Source: Muscardinus avellanarius | Lineage: Eukaryota; Chordata; Mammalia; Rodentia; Gliridae | Direction: 5' to 3' | Assembly: GCA_963383645.1 (NCBI GenBank) | Contig: OY726559.1 | Span: 123,056,721 to 123,120,720 of the forward strand | DNA length: 64,000 bases | Part shown: positions 1 to 11,395 of the stretch, piece after piece | How the letters are laid out: the number at the start of each line of letters is the position of its first letter | How positions within the stretch are numbered: position 1 is the stretch's first letter | Made by a program: the position numbers and the translations under genes | The notes under the pieces: model-generated | The model's input: only the letters and a program-made list of their open reading frames with translations | Told to the model about the DNA's origin: nothing | Databases searched by the model: none

Positions 1-139
1 AGATAAGTACAGAGATGGGCTGGACCAGTAAGAGCTGAGAGCTTACACAGCTGAGAGCTTTACAGCAGGTGTTGGCGCTGCTGTGCTGCCCCTCAGCATC
101 AGGTCTGACCACGTGTGGAGCCCTGTGTTCAGCCCTTTA

Positions 140-300
140 CCTGCACTGCCTAAGTCAATTCTCATCACATTCCCATGAAACAGGTGGTGTTTCTGACTTT
201 CATTCTTCTTTTCAAATTAGAAACTAGAGTGTAGAGAGGCTAGAAATTTGTCCAGTGCTGTCCAGCAAGTAAGAGGTTAGAGAAATGGCAAATTCCAGTT
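140..300 (-). mobile_element. MIR-like fragment
   Basis: cattcccatgaaacaggtgg, tagaaactagagtgtagaga and tccagcaagtaagaggttag follow the antisense MIR core order. Confidence 0.5.
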
Positions 301-354
301 TTGTTTTGAGTAGAAAAGGACACAGATCATAGGTGTATAGAGTCTTCTGCAGGC

Positions 355-426
355 TTTCTTGTGCGTCTTACCTTCATTATTCCTAAACAAAGGTAATCAT
401 CATTCTGTTTCCACCACCACAGCTGG
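355..426 (-). mobile_element. L1 (old, L1M-like) antisense fragment, left part
   Basis: Weakly L1-like sequence that appears to continue after the SINE at 427-742 into 743-1120. Confidence 0.35.
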
Positions 427-742
427 TTTTTTTTTTTTTTTTTTTTTTTTTTTTGGTGGTACTAGGGATGGAACCCAGGGGCATTCTACCTCCAAGCTCT
501 ACTCCCAATCCCAATTTTTTACTCTTTATTTATTTAAATATTTGGTGGTACTGGGGGTAGAACCTAGAGGCTTTCTACTTCCGGGCTATGCTCCCAGACC
601 TATTTTCTATTTTATTTGGAAACAGGGTCTCACTAAGTTGCAGAGGGCCTCACTAAGTAGCTGAGGCTATCCGCGAACCACGATCCTCCTGGCTCAACCT
701 TCCAAATGCTGGGATTACAAGTGTGCGCCACCACGCCTGGCT
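427..742 (-). mobile_element. Dimeric B1-ID SINE pair, one inserted in the other
   Basis: Sets the pattern used below. Read on minus, a B1-like part begins gccaggcgtggtggcgcaca and ends in an A-rich linker. An ID-like part with a tRNA-type B box (GGTTCCATCCC-like) follows, then poly(A). Here two ID heads (427-534 and 535-610) share one B1 part, meaning a second copy landed in the linker. Confidence 0.85.
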
Positions 743-1120
743 CTACCGTAGCTGTTTTGACTGTACTCAAACTCAGAAAATGGAAGCACACTCATATAGT
801 GTATACTGTTTTGTGTCTTTCTATTTTAAAAACTTCACATTATGTTTGTGAAAATCATCCATGGATTTGCATATAGCAATAATCTGTTCTTTCTCATATC
901 TAAATATATTGCTACATTTCTCATTGTACATTTTATTGTATGAATATGCTGCAGTAGTTGATTTATCTGTTCTTCGGCTCATGGACTTTCGGGTTGTTGG
1001 TAGTTCTTGGCTGTTATTAATAGTGTGCTGTTCTTATATATGTATGACATTCTTCAGGTATGTTTCTAGTGTCTAAATTTCTGGGTCCTAATAGGTATGG
1101 AGTGATAGTCCACACTGAAG
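743..1120 (-). mobile_element. L1 (old, L1M-like) antisense fragment
   Basis: Matches the old L1 3' region read antisense: phrases of the type aaaatcatccatggatttgc, ttgtacattttattgtatga and ctgggtcctaataggtatgg keep the usual order. Confidence 0.55.
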
Positions 1121-1311
1121 CAGACTTCCTAATTCAACAGTTTTGCACCCCTGCCTCGCTGAGTCTGAATTCTTGTCCTCCAGGGTCAACACAGGGTATT
1201 GTCCGTCCTCTTCACATTAGTGGTTCTGTGAGTCTGGGGCAGAGCCGCTTGCATTGTGTGGACCTCGCTTTCGACTCGAGCCTGTGTGCTCCCGATGAGA
1301 TCCACTTTAAC

Positions 1312-1508
1312 TTTATTTTATTTTATTTTATTTTATTTTTGGTGGTACTGGGGATGGAACCCAGGGGCCCTCTACCTCTGGGCTACACTCCCAGACCTAT
1401 TTTATATTTTATTTGGAGACAGGGTCTCTCAAGCCTCGAACCTGCACGATCCTCCTGTCTCAGCATCCCAAGCGCAGGAATTACAGGCATGTGCCACCAC
1501 GCCCGGCT
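1312..1508 (-). mobile_element. B1-ID SINE
   Basis: Complete copy with a (TTTTA)n tail, ending ccaccacgcccggct. It abuts a second copy at 1509. Confidence 0.9.
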
Positions 1509-1698
1509 TTTATTTTATTTTTTGTACTAGGGCTTGAACCCAGGGGTACTCTACTGCTGAGCTATACTCCTGGCCCTTTTTATTTTTTATTTCTAGACAG
1601 AGTCTCACTAAGTTGCTGAGGCTGGCTTTGAACCTGTGACCCTCTTGCTTCAGTGTCCCAAGTACTGGAATTACAGGCGTGTGCTGCAGTGCCCGGCT
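1509..1698 (-). mobile_element. B1-ID SINE
   Basis: Same orientation as its neighbour and directly joined; older (gtgctgcagtgcccggct end). Confidence 0.85.
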
Positions 1699-2610
1699 CT
1701 GCTGTGCATATAAGAATGAATACAACTTAATTTTTACTCCCGTGGAGAGTTCACAGCTCAGTAGGGAAGAAGGGCTCAGAAATAACATTATTTTGGTAAT
1801 GTAGAATCCATTCATAGGGCACAGTGGTGAAGAAGAGAGGGACATCTACTTCAGTCTGAGGGGTCAGAGCAGGGTTCCATGAGGTCTATGAAGAAGACGT
1901 CAGGCTTCTAGAGCAGGACTCAAACCTGGTCACCCTGATCCTTAGTCCACCTGGGCAGAGATGGCTGTGTTTTTGTGACTTCTAGGGGCAAGGAACTGTC
2001 ACCAAGGTGCAGAGTGTGACTCCCTTGGAGTCCCTTGGCCAAAGCCCTTCTGTTGGGCCAATCAAGCGGCTCTCCTTTGACTGGAGAGGAGGAGGCCAGG
2101 AGAGCCCCCAGCTGCCAAAGGGAGAGGAAGGCTGCACCCTTATCCTTTCTATATTGTTTATCTTTACTTGGTATTTACATTTCTGCCATTCAAGTGAATA
2201 ATTTGAACACATTTTTCTGGGATTAGCAAGAAATGAGAGAATACATTGCTGGTTATGATCCACTTAGTAAACTTTTCTTAAAAGTTTGAGTATTACTGAT
2301 GTGCTCCATGTTAAATCATTTTTGCTATGATTTAAAATGTGTATTTAATGTGCATTTTTAAGAGACTATTTTAGAACAATATTTCTAAATCACAAAGAAC
2401 GGAAATGTTAGAGCTGGAGTAAATCAACTTGTGAGGAGACTGGGTGGCCAACGCCTGGCCCAGCCGAGTGGAGAGTCCCAGACTGCTCCCCAGCCCAGAC
2501 CTTTGAAAACACAGTGGCTGGGCTTGGGATGCGCCTGGTCCAGAGCAATGAGAAGGGAGGGAGGTTGGGGCCGGATTGATGTTGATTTACGGTGCTGCGC
2601 CCTGTCTCTG
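1699..2610. other. No recognised feature
   Basis: Apparently unique intronic sequence; only short chance reading frames. Confidence 0.5.
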
Positions 2611-2616
2611 GGGGGG

Positions 2617-2674
2617 AATGCTGGGAATGCTGGGGATGCTGGGGATGCTGGGGATGCTGGGGATGCTGGGGTCC
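2617..2674. repeat. 9-base minisatellite, unit ggggatgct
   Basis: About six units, first two variant (gggaatgct). Confidence 0.9.
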
Positions 2675-3181
2675 AGCTCCTGGGGGATGGGAGTACCTTG
2701 GAAGTGAGTCCTACAGTAGCCAGAGGATGCAAAGTGTGTGAGAAATTAGTCTTGTTTCAGGGTTAATAGATGATCACATAAGTAAACCAGGCAAGTCCAG
2801 TGGAAATGGAGTTTACTCAGACTGGCAGGTGGTTATCCAGTTGCGAAGTTACATGTGCCCTTGTTTTAACACTGAGTGTGCACGTGAAGGGACGTCTTGA
2901 ATGGGCAGTGCTTTATCACTCGGTGCGCAGGCCTCCTGTTTTTGACAGCTGTCCTTTGTACCCTTCACATGCATTAAATCCAAGCTTTTATCATTGTTCA
3001 ACACTGACTTTGATCTCAAAGTCCTAATTATGGCTTATATTTGAGTAAGCTGCCTTCTTGGCCAGCATTTCAGTGGTTATTTTTGAAAAGCAGAACCTTG
3101 TTCTTTGAAGTCATGCTCTGTCTTCTGGCAACCTGGAGCATATTTTTGCTTCCAGTAAACATCTCCTTGTTTACTGGATGT

Positions 3182-3397
3182 GGCCGGGCGTGGTGGCGCA
3201 CGCTTTTAATCCCAGCATTCGGGAGGCTGAGACAGGAGGTTGCGGTTCACGGTCAACCTCAGCTACTTAGTGAGACCCTTTGCAACTCAGTACGACCCTG
3301 TTTCAAAATAAAGAATAAAAAATAGGGCTGGGGGTGTAGCTTGGAGGTAGAAAGCCCCTCGGTTCCATCCCCAGTACTGCAAAAAAAAAAAAAAAAA
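3182..3397 (+). mobile_element. B1-ID SINE
   Basis: Full copy from gccgggcgtggtggcgcacg to a 17-base A tail. Confidence 0.92.
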
Positions 3398-3559
3398 TCC
3401 TTTGGGGGAGAAAATAGGTAAACAAATAGCGCTGCTGTCCTGACTTTATCCTGCATCTTCATCACAGTTGGAAGAGATCTCAAGAGCAGAGCATGGGCTC
3501 TTCCTCTTGAGGATTATTGGCTAACCCAGGGCAGACTTCTCTCCAGTGAGTGAAAGTTA

Positions 3560-3564
<5 letters not shown>

Positions 3565-3591
<27 letters not shown>
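3565..3591. repeat. (TG)n
   Basis: About 13 units. Confidence 0.95.
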
Positions 3592-3592
<1 letters not shown>

Positions 3593-3779
3593 ATAATTTC
3601 TTGAGTGAATTATGAATATTTAGTTCAATGAATTTCAGAAATATAAACCAGAATTTATATAACTTTATTCAGCAAATACAACTTAAAGAAAAACAATAGC
3701 TCAATTAGCGAGCACGTGGGCACTTAGACGTTTGTGTATTTGTTCATTTTCCCAATTCTTGAAGTAGTAGAATTAAATC

Positions 3780-3900
3780 CTTTAGAAGAATTTAGTTTTA
3801 TTTAAATTTAGTTTAAATTTAAATTTAAAAATTTAAATTTGCATTTTAAATTTAAATTTAGTTTAAATTTAAATTTAGTAGAATTAAATTCTTTAAGTAG
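3780..3900. repeat. AT-rich self-complementary TTTAAA repeats
   Basis: Repeated tttaaattt units, palindromic, with a longer duplicated phrase tttaaatttagtttaaattt. Confidence 0.8.
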
Positions 3901-3916
3901 TAGAACTAAATGTTGA

Positions 3917-4139
3917 TTTTTATTTTTTTGTGGTACTGGGGATTGTACCCAGAGACATTCTACCTCCAAGCTACCCTGCACCCTTCCAGCCCTTAAAAAA
4001 ATTCTTTTTGTTTGAAAACCAGGTCTTACTAGGTTGCTGAGAATCTCACTATGTTGCTGAAGCTATCCTGGACACTGTGATCTTCCTGTCTCCGCCTTCC
4101 AAGTCCTGGGATGACCAGTATATGCTACATTGTCCAGCT
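3917..4139 (-). mobile_element. B1-ID SINE, diverged
   Basis: Old copy ending tgtccagct, preceded by an AT-rich self-complementary stretch. Confidence 0.8.
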
Positions 4140-4202
4140 AACATTGAACATTTTAATAGAAAAATTAATAAGGACACATTTCCCTGTATTACTTAAACCT
4201 AG

Positions 4203-4486
4203 ACATTGAAAAATTTACCAGTTTTATTCCTTTTTTTTGTTACTAGGGATTAAGTCTAGGGGCATTTTACTTCTAAGCTACATGCTTAGTCCTTTTTAAA
4301 TTTTTTTGAATTTTGGAACAGTCTCACTAAGCATTGAAAAATTTACATTGAAAAATTTACCAGTTTTATTCCTTTTTTTTGTTACTAGGGATTAAGTCTA
4401 GGGGCATTTTACTTCCAAGCTACATGCTTAGTCCTTTTTAAATTTTTTTGAATTTTGGAACAGTCTCACTAAGCTGCTGAGGGCCT
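4203..4486. repeat. 142-base tandem duplication
   Basis: acattgaaaaatttaccag starts at 4203 and again at 4345, with near identity over about 129 bases (visible difference tctaagc / tccaagc). A short third echo (cattgaaaaatttac) sits at the junction. The duplicated block includes an ID-type SINE head. Confidence 0.9.
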
Positions 4487-4578
4487 TGCTAAGTTGCTGA
4501 GGCTGGCCTCAAACCTGCAATCTTTGTTTCTCAGCCTCCCATGGACTGGGATTATAGTTGATGCAACCATACCTGGCT
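4231..4578 (-). mobile_element. B1-ID SINE with internal 142-base tandem duplication
   Basis: The ID part and its flank are present twice (see repeat at 4203-4486); a single B1 part follows. Confidence 0.8.
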
Positions 4579-4784
4579 ACTAGCTTCATTCTTATTCGTT
4601 GTATTTCTCTCTTACATCTCTTTAGTTGGCCTAGGTCTGAAAGTCTCCTTGTGCCAACGCTGAATGCGTGTGGGAATTGCTGTGCTCGTAACTCTTTTGA
4701 CTGCTTTTTGCGCTTTTCTGTTATTGTCTGAAAGTCATATCTTGCTTGCTTCTGCTGCAGCTTGCACCTCTGCTTCATTGCGTC

Positions 4785-5120
4785 TCTAGCCAGCAGTCCA
4801 GATTTGCAGGTTCTGCACCATAGGATTTAGCCAACCATAGACTGAAAATAGTTAAAAAGAATTGCATCTGTACTGAACATGCACAGGCTTTCCATTATTA
4901 TTAGTCTTTGAACAACATAGTATAAACAACTCCTTATGTAGCATTTACATTGTATCAGGTATTATGAGTAATCTACAGCTGATTTAGAGTACATGGGAGG
5001 ATGTGCGTAGGTTATGCAGATATCACCCTATTTTATATAAGGGTCTTGGACATCTGCAGATGTTGGTATCCCAGGTGGGTCTTGGAACCAATCCCCTGCG
5101 GATACTCAGGGAAGATTATA
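4785..5120 (+). mobile_element. Tigger-like non-autonomous DNA transposon remnant
   Basis: Contains gcaggttctgcaccatagga, aattgcatctgtactgaaca, gggaggatgtgcgtaggtta and, near the right end, ggaaccaatcccctgcgga followed by tactcagggaaga, the typical order of an old TcMar-Tigger-group MER element. The exact subfamily is not assigned. Confidence 0.6.
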
Positions 5121-5730
5121 CTTGGCTTTGGGTTAGGGATTGTGATTTCCACTCATGCCGTTCACCTCTGAGGGATTGGAGCCTTCCTACTCCTGCAAGT
5201 CTATCTGTCATCTACGGTTCTTAATTTTCAGTAATAGGATCTAACTGTGGTAGGTCTAAGCGGAGAGAATATACTGTGAGGATGTTGTAAAGCTCACAGA
5301 ATCTCTAGGACAGTTGAGACCATGCTGTACGAAAGGGCAGGAACCAGGGAAGCTGGGTGGGCAGGACCAGAGCCCGGACCCACCAGGGCAAGTGCTGGGG
5401 CGGACCTACTGCTGGGGGCCAGGCCATATTTGGGGCACAGATCCACACCCTAACTACTGGGAGGCAAGAAAGAGAATTTGTCCTTTTCGTTTCTATTAGC
5501 TGATGGCCGACCCAGCCTCACTTGGAGACTCCTATGAAGGGTGAGGAATTCCTCACCATTCACACAGGAGGAGACTTTGTACAGATGTTGAATAAAATAT
5601 GGATCATTTCTGAGCTTTTTGGATAATCCCACTTGCCTCTCCATGATCTTTGAGGTCTGTATATATAGATATATAGATAGAGATATAGGTCCATGTACAT
5701 GATTTGTATATACATATTAACTAATTAATT

Positions 5731-5930
5731 ATTTTTATTTTTTGTGGTAATGGGGATTGAACCCAGGTAGAACTTCATTCTACCTTTGAACTATACCCAC
5801 AGCCCTTTTTAGTTTTTTGTTTTGAAACAGGATCTTCTGCTAGTTTCTGAGGATCTCGCTAAGTTGCTGTAATCCTCCTGTCTCAGTTTTCCAAGTCCTG
5901 GGATTGTGGGTGTGTGCCACCATACCTGGA
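5731..5930 (-). mobile_element. B1-ID SINE
   Basis: gtggtaatggggattgaacc start, internal loss in the B1 part, ends accatacctgga. Confidence 0.8.
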
Positions 5931-6319
5931 ATATCTATTTTTAACTCATCCTAAAGTCCCCTTACTCCGGGGGCTACTGCAGCTCCCAGGAAAACGCTTG
6001 TGAAGGTCTAACTGCAGGGCTGGGGGCTTAGGCACACAATGAACTGTACTGAATTTGCTGGTAGCCTCAGAAGTAGCATTTAGCTGGATACTGGATCTGG
6101 TCTGGAAACCAAGATATTTAGCTGGAAGACTTGGTTGGGATTGTTGGATGGCCGGAGTCTTTTTGTTTGGCAGCCAGGAGGTGATTTCAGGTGAAAGAGG
6201 ACACGATTATGAATGAAGAGGTGTTTATACTAGTCCTTCTTCTTCCTGTCAATTAATAGAGACCCTGAATGAGTCAGGTACCATCTAAATAGTCTCATGT
6301 TTAAAATGGATGAAGTTAA

Positions 6320-6536
6320 GCCGGGCGTGGTGGTGCACGCTTGTAATCCCCGCGCTTGGGAGGCTGAGACAGGAGGATTGCACGGGTTCGAAGCCAGCCT
6401 CAGCTACTTAGTGAGGCTCTCAGCAATTTAGTGAGACCCTGTTTCCAAATAAAATATAAAAAAAGGTCTGGGAGTAGAGCCCGGAGGTAGAAAGCCTCTG
6501 GGTTCCACCCCCAGTGCCACCCCCCCCCAAAAAAAA
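6320..6536 (+). mobile_element. B1-ID SINE with target-site duplication
   Basis: Flanked by aaaatggatgaagtta on both sides; C-run before the A tail. Confidence 0.92.
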
Positions 6537-7566
6537 TGGATGAAGTTACTGTTTTAAAATTGGCCCACCCATCAGAAGAATTAGTAGGCTGATTGTTTTC
6601 AATGTGAAATTTTAGACCTCCATCCCAAACCGTCGTCAGAATCTCTGAGTGAATCTCAGTCTGTAGTTTTAAAAAGCTCTCCGGTGATTCTGACGGAGCT
6701 GTGATTGTAGAATGCCCAAGGAATATCCTCACCCACTTTAATGTTTCATGAAATATGTCCAACTCAAAGGTGAATGGTTCTGGAAATTGGTTTTATGACT
6801 TATTCAAAACGTCTTCAACTTCATACGGTCTTGAGTTGTCCCTGAAGCATAACGTCACTTTGAGCCTTTATCCTTTAGTGCCTATTCTTTTTTCTACCAC
6901 CATCTCAAATTTAGTAGAGCTTGCCCTCAAGCTCTCTAATTATGCATTCTGTAGCAAAGACTCTAAGTTTTATATCCAGGATCTACTTATCCATCCTTCC
7001 TCAGCAACCAAAGCCTGATTAAAGACGCAGAATGTGCTGAGTGAAGAGACAGTATTTCCCGGCCTCTGCTCCGGGGCCTGAGCTCTGCTATGTGAAAGGT
7101 GAAATGTTATGTGTGGGCTTATGAGGGTAACTGTATGGGAATATCTAGCATGGGAAATGCACCTCTTTGCTTTTTCTCTCTCTTCCTACCTACTTCTTGG
7201 AATGTGAATGTCACGTGGGCAACACGATAACTTCTTTGGGTTCTTGGCTTCTACAGTGAAAAGAATTTCAACACACGCCAGTCAGAGATAAAGGCAGATG
7301 TTTTAATTCAAGTAAAGATAAACTTTCAGGGGAATCATGAGCCATCTCTAGAGAGCATGAGAGTGGTGCAGGGAGAGGGGCAAGAGATACAAAGGCTGCC
7401 CCAGAGCAGTCCAAAACACCCAACATGGCAGAGTTCTTCAGAGCAATACTTTTTTATAGGCTTACTAGAGAGGGGGTTGCCAGGTCACATGGGATGGTGG
7501 CCTCTTCTCTAGAGATTTCTGGTTCACAAAAGGTGGGAATTCCTTTTAGATAAGAATCTTAGGAGC

Positions 7567-7630
7567 GGTTGTGGTGGCGCATGTTTGTAATCCCCCCCAG
7601 TACCACACTGCCCCCCCCCCAAAAAAAAAA
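7567..7630 (+). mobile_element. B1-ID SINE with its middle deleted
   Basis: Only the first about 30 bases of the B1 part and the last about 30 bases (cagtaccacactg plus C-run and A-run) remain. Confidence 0.75.
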
Positions 7631-7787
7631 GAATATTATGGAGTAGAGACTTGAACCTAGGTAGGTACAGGGCTCTTTAACAAAATGTGCAACCTTTTCT
7701 AGAGATCATCTGGAATTGTTGACAAAAGGTGAAGTGCCTCAGGAATTTTCTGAGCCAGCCCATTATGATTTAAAAGTATGGGCCTGG

Positions 7788-7980
7788 TTTTTTTTTTTTT
7801 TTTTTTTGGTGGTACTGGGAATGGAACCCAGGGGCCTTCTACCTCCGGGCTACACTCCTAGACCTATTTTATATTTTATTTGGAAACAGGGTCTCTTAAG
7901 CCAGCAGAGGCTGGCTTCGAACCTACACAATCCTCCTGACTCTGCCTCCCAAGCACGGGGATTACAAGCCACCACACAGG
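7788..7980 (-). mobile_element. B1-ID SINE with target-site duplication
   Basis: Flanked by atgggcctgg on each side; sits inside the LTR at 7.2-8.1 kb. Confidence 0.88.
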
Positions 7981-8282
7981 CATGGGCCTGGTTTTTTTTA
8001 ATAATAACCAAGCTTTGTTAAACCAAAGGTTTCAGATTTTAAAGCCCTATTTTCTTTCCCTTTCCAACATGTCTCCTTTCTACCTAAAATCATGTCCTCT
8101 ATTCTGTCTCGTCATGAACACAATGGCGGAGGTCTAGAAGCACTTGGATTGTGAGGAGGTGACTTTGAAGATGGGAGCCGTGCTCAGAGGACTGGGAGCC
8201 CAGATCCCCATGACCACGGAGCTGTGATACCAGCTCAGGGCCACTTACCTCTACACTTGTTTCTTATTGGCTAAACCAATAG

Positions 8283-8390
8283 TTTTTTTTTTGTTGTTGT
8301 TTTGTTTTTTTGGGTGGTGGTGCTGGGGACGGAATCCAGGACCTCATACATGCTAGGCATGCGCTCTACCACTGAGCTGCATCCCTAGCT
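8283..8390 (-). mobile_element. Lone ID element with target-site duplication
   Basis: tRNA-type SINE: gcatgcgctctaccactgag and an A-box region on minus, poly(T) on plus, flanked by taaaccaa. Confidence 0.9.
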
Positions 8391-8439
8391 CTTAAACCAA
8401 AGTTATTTTGGGTTTCCCATTGCATGCAGCCGAGCATAC

Positions 8440-8540
8440 CCCAACTGCCACCCCCACTGTGTCGATTCTTCTGTTCTCAAGGGATAGTGACTTGCACATA
8501 GTAGGTGTTTGGTGAGTATTTGACAAGTTAAATACCCAAT
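8440..8540 (+). mobile_element. MIR/L2-like 3' fragment
   Basis: gacttgcacatagtaggtgt followed by ttggtgagtatttg is the typical MIR/L2 tail phrase. Confidence 0.4.
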
Positions 8541-8995
8541 AGAGAGAGTGTAAAGGCTGTAGCCCTGTGCTTTCTGCCTTAGATTAAATTCCTGATAGGC
8601 ACCTTTTGTTTTCTTCTCCCAACCCCAGGAAGACATTTCCCAGTCCTCTGTGTGGGACATTAGGACACAAGCTCAAATGTTTTGACAAGGGAGTGAGCAG
8701 GCGATAGGCCTCCGAGATTCTAACTGTGTGCATGCATTATTTTAAATCAAAATCTAAGAATCTGAACCTTCTGAAGAAACTGGAATTGGTGTTCCCAGTG
8801 ATGTCAGAAGAGTCCCTGTGAGTCCCTGCCATTTTGCAGACCGACCCCCCCACCCCCGGTCTCCACGGTGCCCTTAAGCAACCTTGATTGCCAGCTACTG
8901 AGGAAGGGTCTGCCTTCTCAGGGCATCTCCAAGGTGGTCTTGGCCAGACCAGCCTGCCCCTGACTCATGCTGAGCTCTGTCGGCCAGCAGGCTGG

Positions 8996-9035
8996 ACTGT
9001 CCTTTGGGGCCCAGGACTGTCCTTTGGGGCCCAGG
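8996..9035. repeat. 20-base tandem duplication
   Basis: actgtcctttggggcccagg occurs twice without a gap or mismatch. Confidence 0.95.
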
Positions 9036-10481
9036 AACATATGGGTTTCCTGAAAATGATACTGTTTTTGTAAGTATGAGAATGTGTTTAAAAAATACTT
9101 TCCCTCACAACAGTAAAGCTTCTTTCTAAGAAACAACCCCGAAAAGCAAAAAGCTAAACCGGGAGGTGAATGAACTCTTCACGGATGTCAAGGCATTTAT
9201 TTCAAAACAGGTTTCACTGACGACACAGAGCGGGATGGCCTGGGAAGGGCACGAGGCGGAGCTGCAGCCCTTTGTGGGAAAAAGCAAACTCCGTGGCAAA
9301 CCGCGGTGCCTGAGAGTGCTTACTCCTCCTGGGAATGATCAGAGAAACTTGCGCTCCTTTGAAAGGCAGCGTGTGGCTGGCTGAGGCGGGCTGGCAGATC
9401 CTCTAAATAGACGGAGGTGATGCTGGCCAGGAGGACAGCAGCGACCTGAGGAGTGGCTGGTGGGCGCTGCCGCCCTGCCCTGGCTGGCCCGGTGGACCCA
9501 TGGTTGCCTTTGCCTTCCGAGGGGCACACACACAGCCACAGAGTGGGGTTTCTTCCTTCCCCACCCATGCTGGGCTTCCAGGGATGGGCAGGGTGTCCCA
9601 CACCGCCACAGGTGCCCAGGCCCCTCCACCAGGTGCTTGCTGCCCGGGGCCTGCCTGCCTGGCCACTGCTGTGGCTCAGCCTGTCTTCCCAGGGCTCCCC
9701 TGCAATGCGAGGTGTTGATCTAGGCTCTTGGCGATCTCTGCCCCCTTCAGCCTTTCCCAGGCTGCCGGGGTGCCTGCTTTTCCTAGCCGCGCCCAGGAAC
9801 CTGGAAGCCGGGCAGCATCTCAGGAGGGCCCAGTATTGCTTTTTAGACACCAGAATAAGGTACTTCTTGTCCCCATCTTCTGTTTTGTATCTAGCTGCTG
9901 GTGACCACAGCAGAATGGCATCTTTGTGGATTTATGACATCAAAGTCCCCCCCCCCTTTTTTTTTTTTTACTAGCATGTAAGCTATTTTCAAGTGAAGGA
10001 TGAGCCAATAAATCCAATGAGCCTATCATGGAGTTCTGAGGCCAAGTTTCCATGAAAAGCTATAGTAATGACATTTTGAAGGAGTATTGAGAACATGGGC
10101 CCTGAGAGCAAAGGTCTCTTGAAAAGCGTGCATTTTATATAAAAATGCTTCAGTAGCAGTTTTGTTCAGTTACTCTACAGCTCTTGGCCGTGGTCTTCAG
10201 GACCCTGAGGCAACTTGTTTTAAAGGCTTGGGTTTGACTTCTGTGTAGTGGCTGTAGCTTTCGAGCACCCTAAGAAGGCATAGACAGAGAACACATTTCT
10301 TCCAAATAAAGAGGTCACAGAATGGATCCCTTGAGGAACTCAGGAGGGGCAGCCTCCTTTTGGATAGATGTCACATGGATGGAGTAGTCCCAGTCGCATT
10401 TAGAGAGAACTCAGGAATCGTGCTCATTTGGAGTGAAGGGGGTGATCAAAAGGGCTGGGAGTACCCGGAGAAACGGTCCCC

Positions 10482-10600
10482 TGAAGTATGTTACTGCTTG
10501 CTGTGTGATCTTGGGCAAGAAATGCTTCACCTTTCTGAACTTTGCTTCGCTTACTGATAAAACAGAGATGCTAGTCACTGCATTGCCGCCTTGCTATTTT
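10482..10600 (+). mobile_element. MIR
   Basis: tgctgtgtgatcttgggcaa followed by gaaatgcttcacctttctga is the conserved MIR core. Confidence 0.65.
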
Positions 10601-10789
10601 TTCTGTGACCCAATTAAGGCACATTTGTATTTGTGCTGTGGGTATGTTCATCGAGATGAGGGGGCTCCTACTTTCAGTTCGCCCATCTTGTTGTCGCATT
10701 GTCAGTAGTGACATTAATACCATTCCTCCTCCACCTCTGGGGTGGGCTGTTTCCCTCCACGTGCTGGCCACTGTGTCTCATCCCTCCTC

Positions 10790-10960
10790 TATTCGTCACC
10801 CGTTTCCTTGCTGTGATCAAAATACCTGACAGGAATAATGTAGAGAGGGGATGGTCTATTTGGTTCATGGTTCAGAGGTGGGGTTCATAGCTAGGCAGCT
10901 TCAGAAACATCATGGGTGCAGGGTTCATGGCAGCAGGATGTGGTAGAGGAGAGGGAGAGA

Positions 10961-11024
<64 letters not shown>

Positions 11025-11215
11025 GGAGGAGGAGGAGGAAGAGGAGGAGGAGGAAGGAGGAGGAGGAGGAGGAGGAGGGAGGAGAGGGCCAAGGGATCCA
11101 TAGAGGACCTAAGTCTGCACTTCCCAGTGGCCTCCTCCAGCACCCTGTGCCTGCCTATAGTTAGGCTTACGGTTGTAATGGCATTGTGGGTTCTTTTTCC
11201 TCTATTCAACTAGGA
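10790..11215. mobile_element. LTR-like interspersed repeat with internal purine array
   Basis: tgctgtgatcaaaatacctgaca (10812-10834), ggttcatggttcagaggt and catggcagcaggatgtggta precede a 140-base GA/GGA array. Then cactgggccac-like cttcccagtggcctcctcca and cctgcctatagtta follow. I recognise this order from a common rodent/mammalian LTR-derived repeat but cannot name the family. Confidence 0.4.
10948..11085. repeat. Purine array, (GA)n then (GGA)n
   Basis: About 138 bases of almost pure purine on +. Confidence 0.95.
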
Positions 11216-11395
11216 TTTGTTGAATAGGGGAATTAAAACCAATAGGCGGCTTGGTGCAGCTTCAACAAGTCTTTATTACAACATCAGTAGGAAATAGAAA
11301 GGGAAGAAATGAAAAGCAGCGTGTCTGGGGCACACTGGAGAGCCCAAAAGTGAAACTGTCCCCTCTCCATTCCTGGACTTTAAATGGATTTTGTA

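Larger units (their letters stand above)
5121..7236. other. Mostly unrecognised intron sequence
   Basis: Apart from the SINEs at 5731 and 6320, nothing identifiable was seen. Confidence 0.45.
7237..8070 (-). mobile_element. ERV-like LTR, antisense, interrupted by two SINEs
   Basis: On the minus strand it has a TATA-like tataaaaaag (about 7455), a late A-rich signal and an end reading CAAGAACCC, the same terminal motif as the LTRs at about 23.8 and 60.9 kb. Related phrases (ctagagat followed by acaaaaggtg) occur on both sides of the SINE remnant at 7567-7630, suggesting an internal repeat or one continuous element. The left boundary is fairly clear; the right boundary at about 8070 is a guess. 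No internal retroviral genes are present. Confidence 0.4.
8400..10480. other. Mostly unrecognised, GC-richer segment at 9.4-9.85 kb
   Basis: The 9.4-9.85 kb part is C/G-rich and free of stops in several frames on both strands, but I see no known protein, splice pattern or CpG density that would make it a gene or promoter. Confidence 0.4.

Noticed and set aside
7237..8070. Complete endogenous retrovirus
   Set aside because: Only LTR-type sequence is seen at the three LTR loci; no gag, pol or env coding remnants flank them.
8283..8390. Possible tRNA gene
   Set aside because: The A/B-box-like words belong to an ID SINE with poly(A) and target-site duplication, not to a cloverleaf-forming tRNA. 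Same for 26655, 30676, 37208 and 37748.
9320..9974. Overlapping open frames up to 176 codons on both strands
   Set aside because: GC-richer unique sequence; no family similarity, no splice-site logic, no conserved motif.
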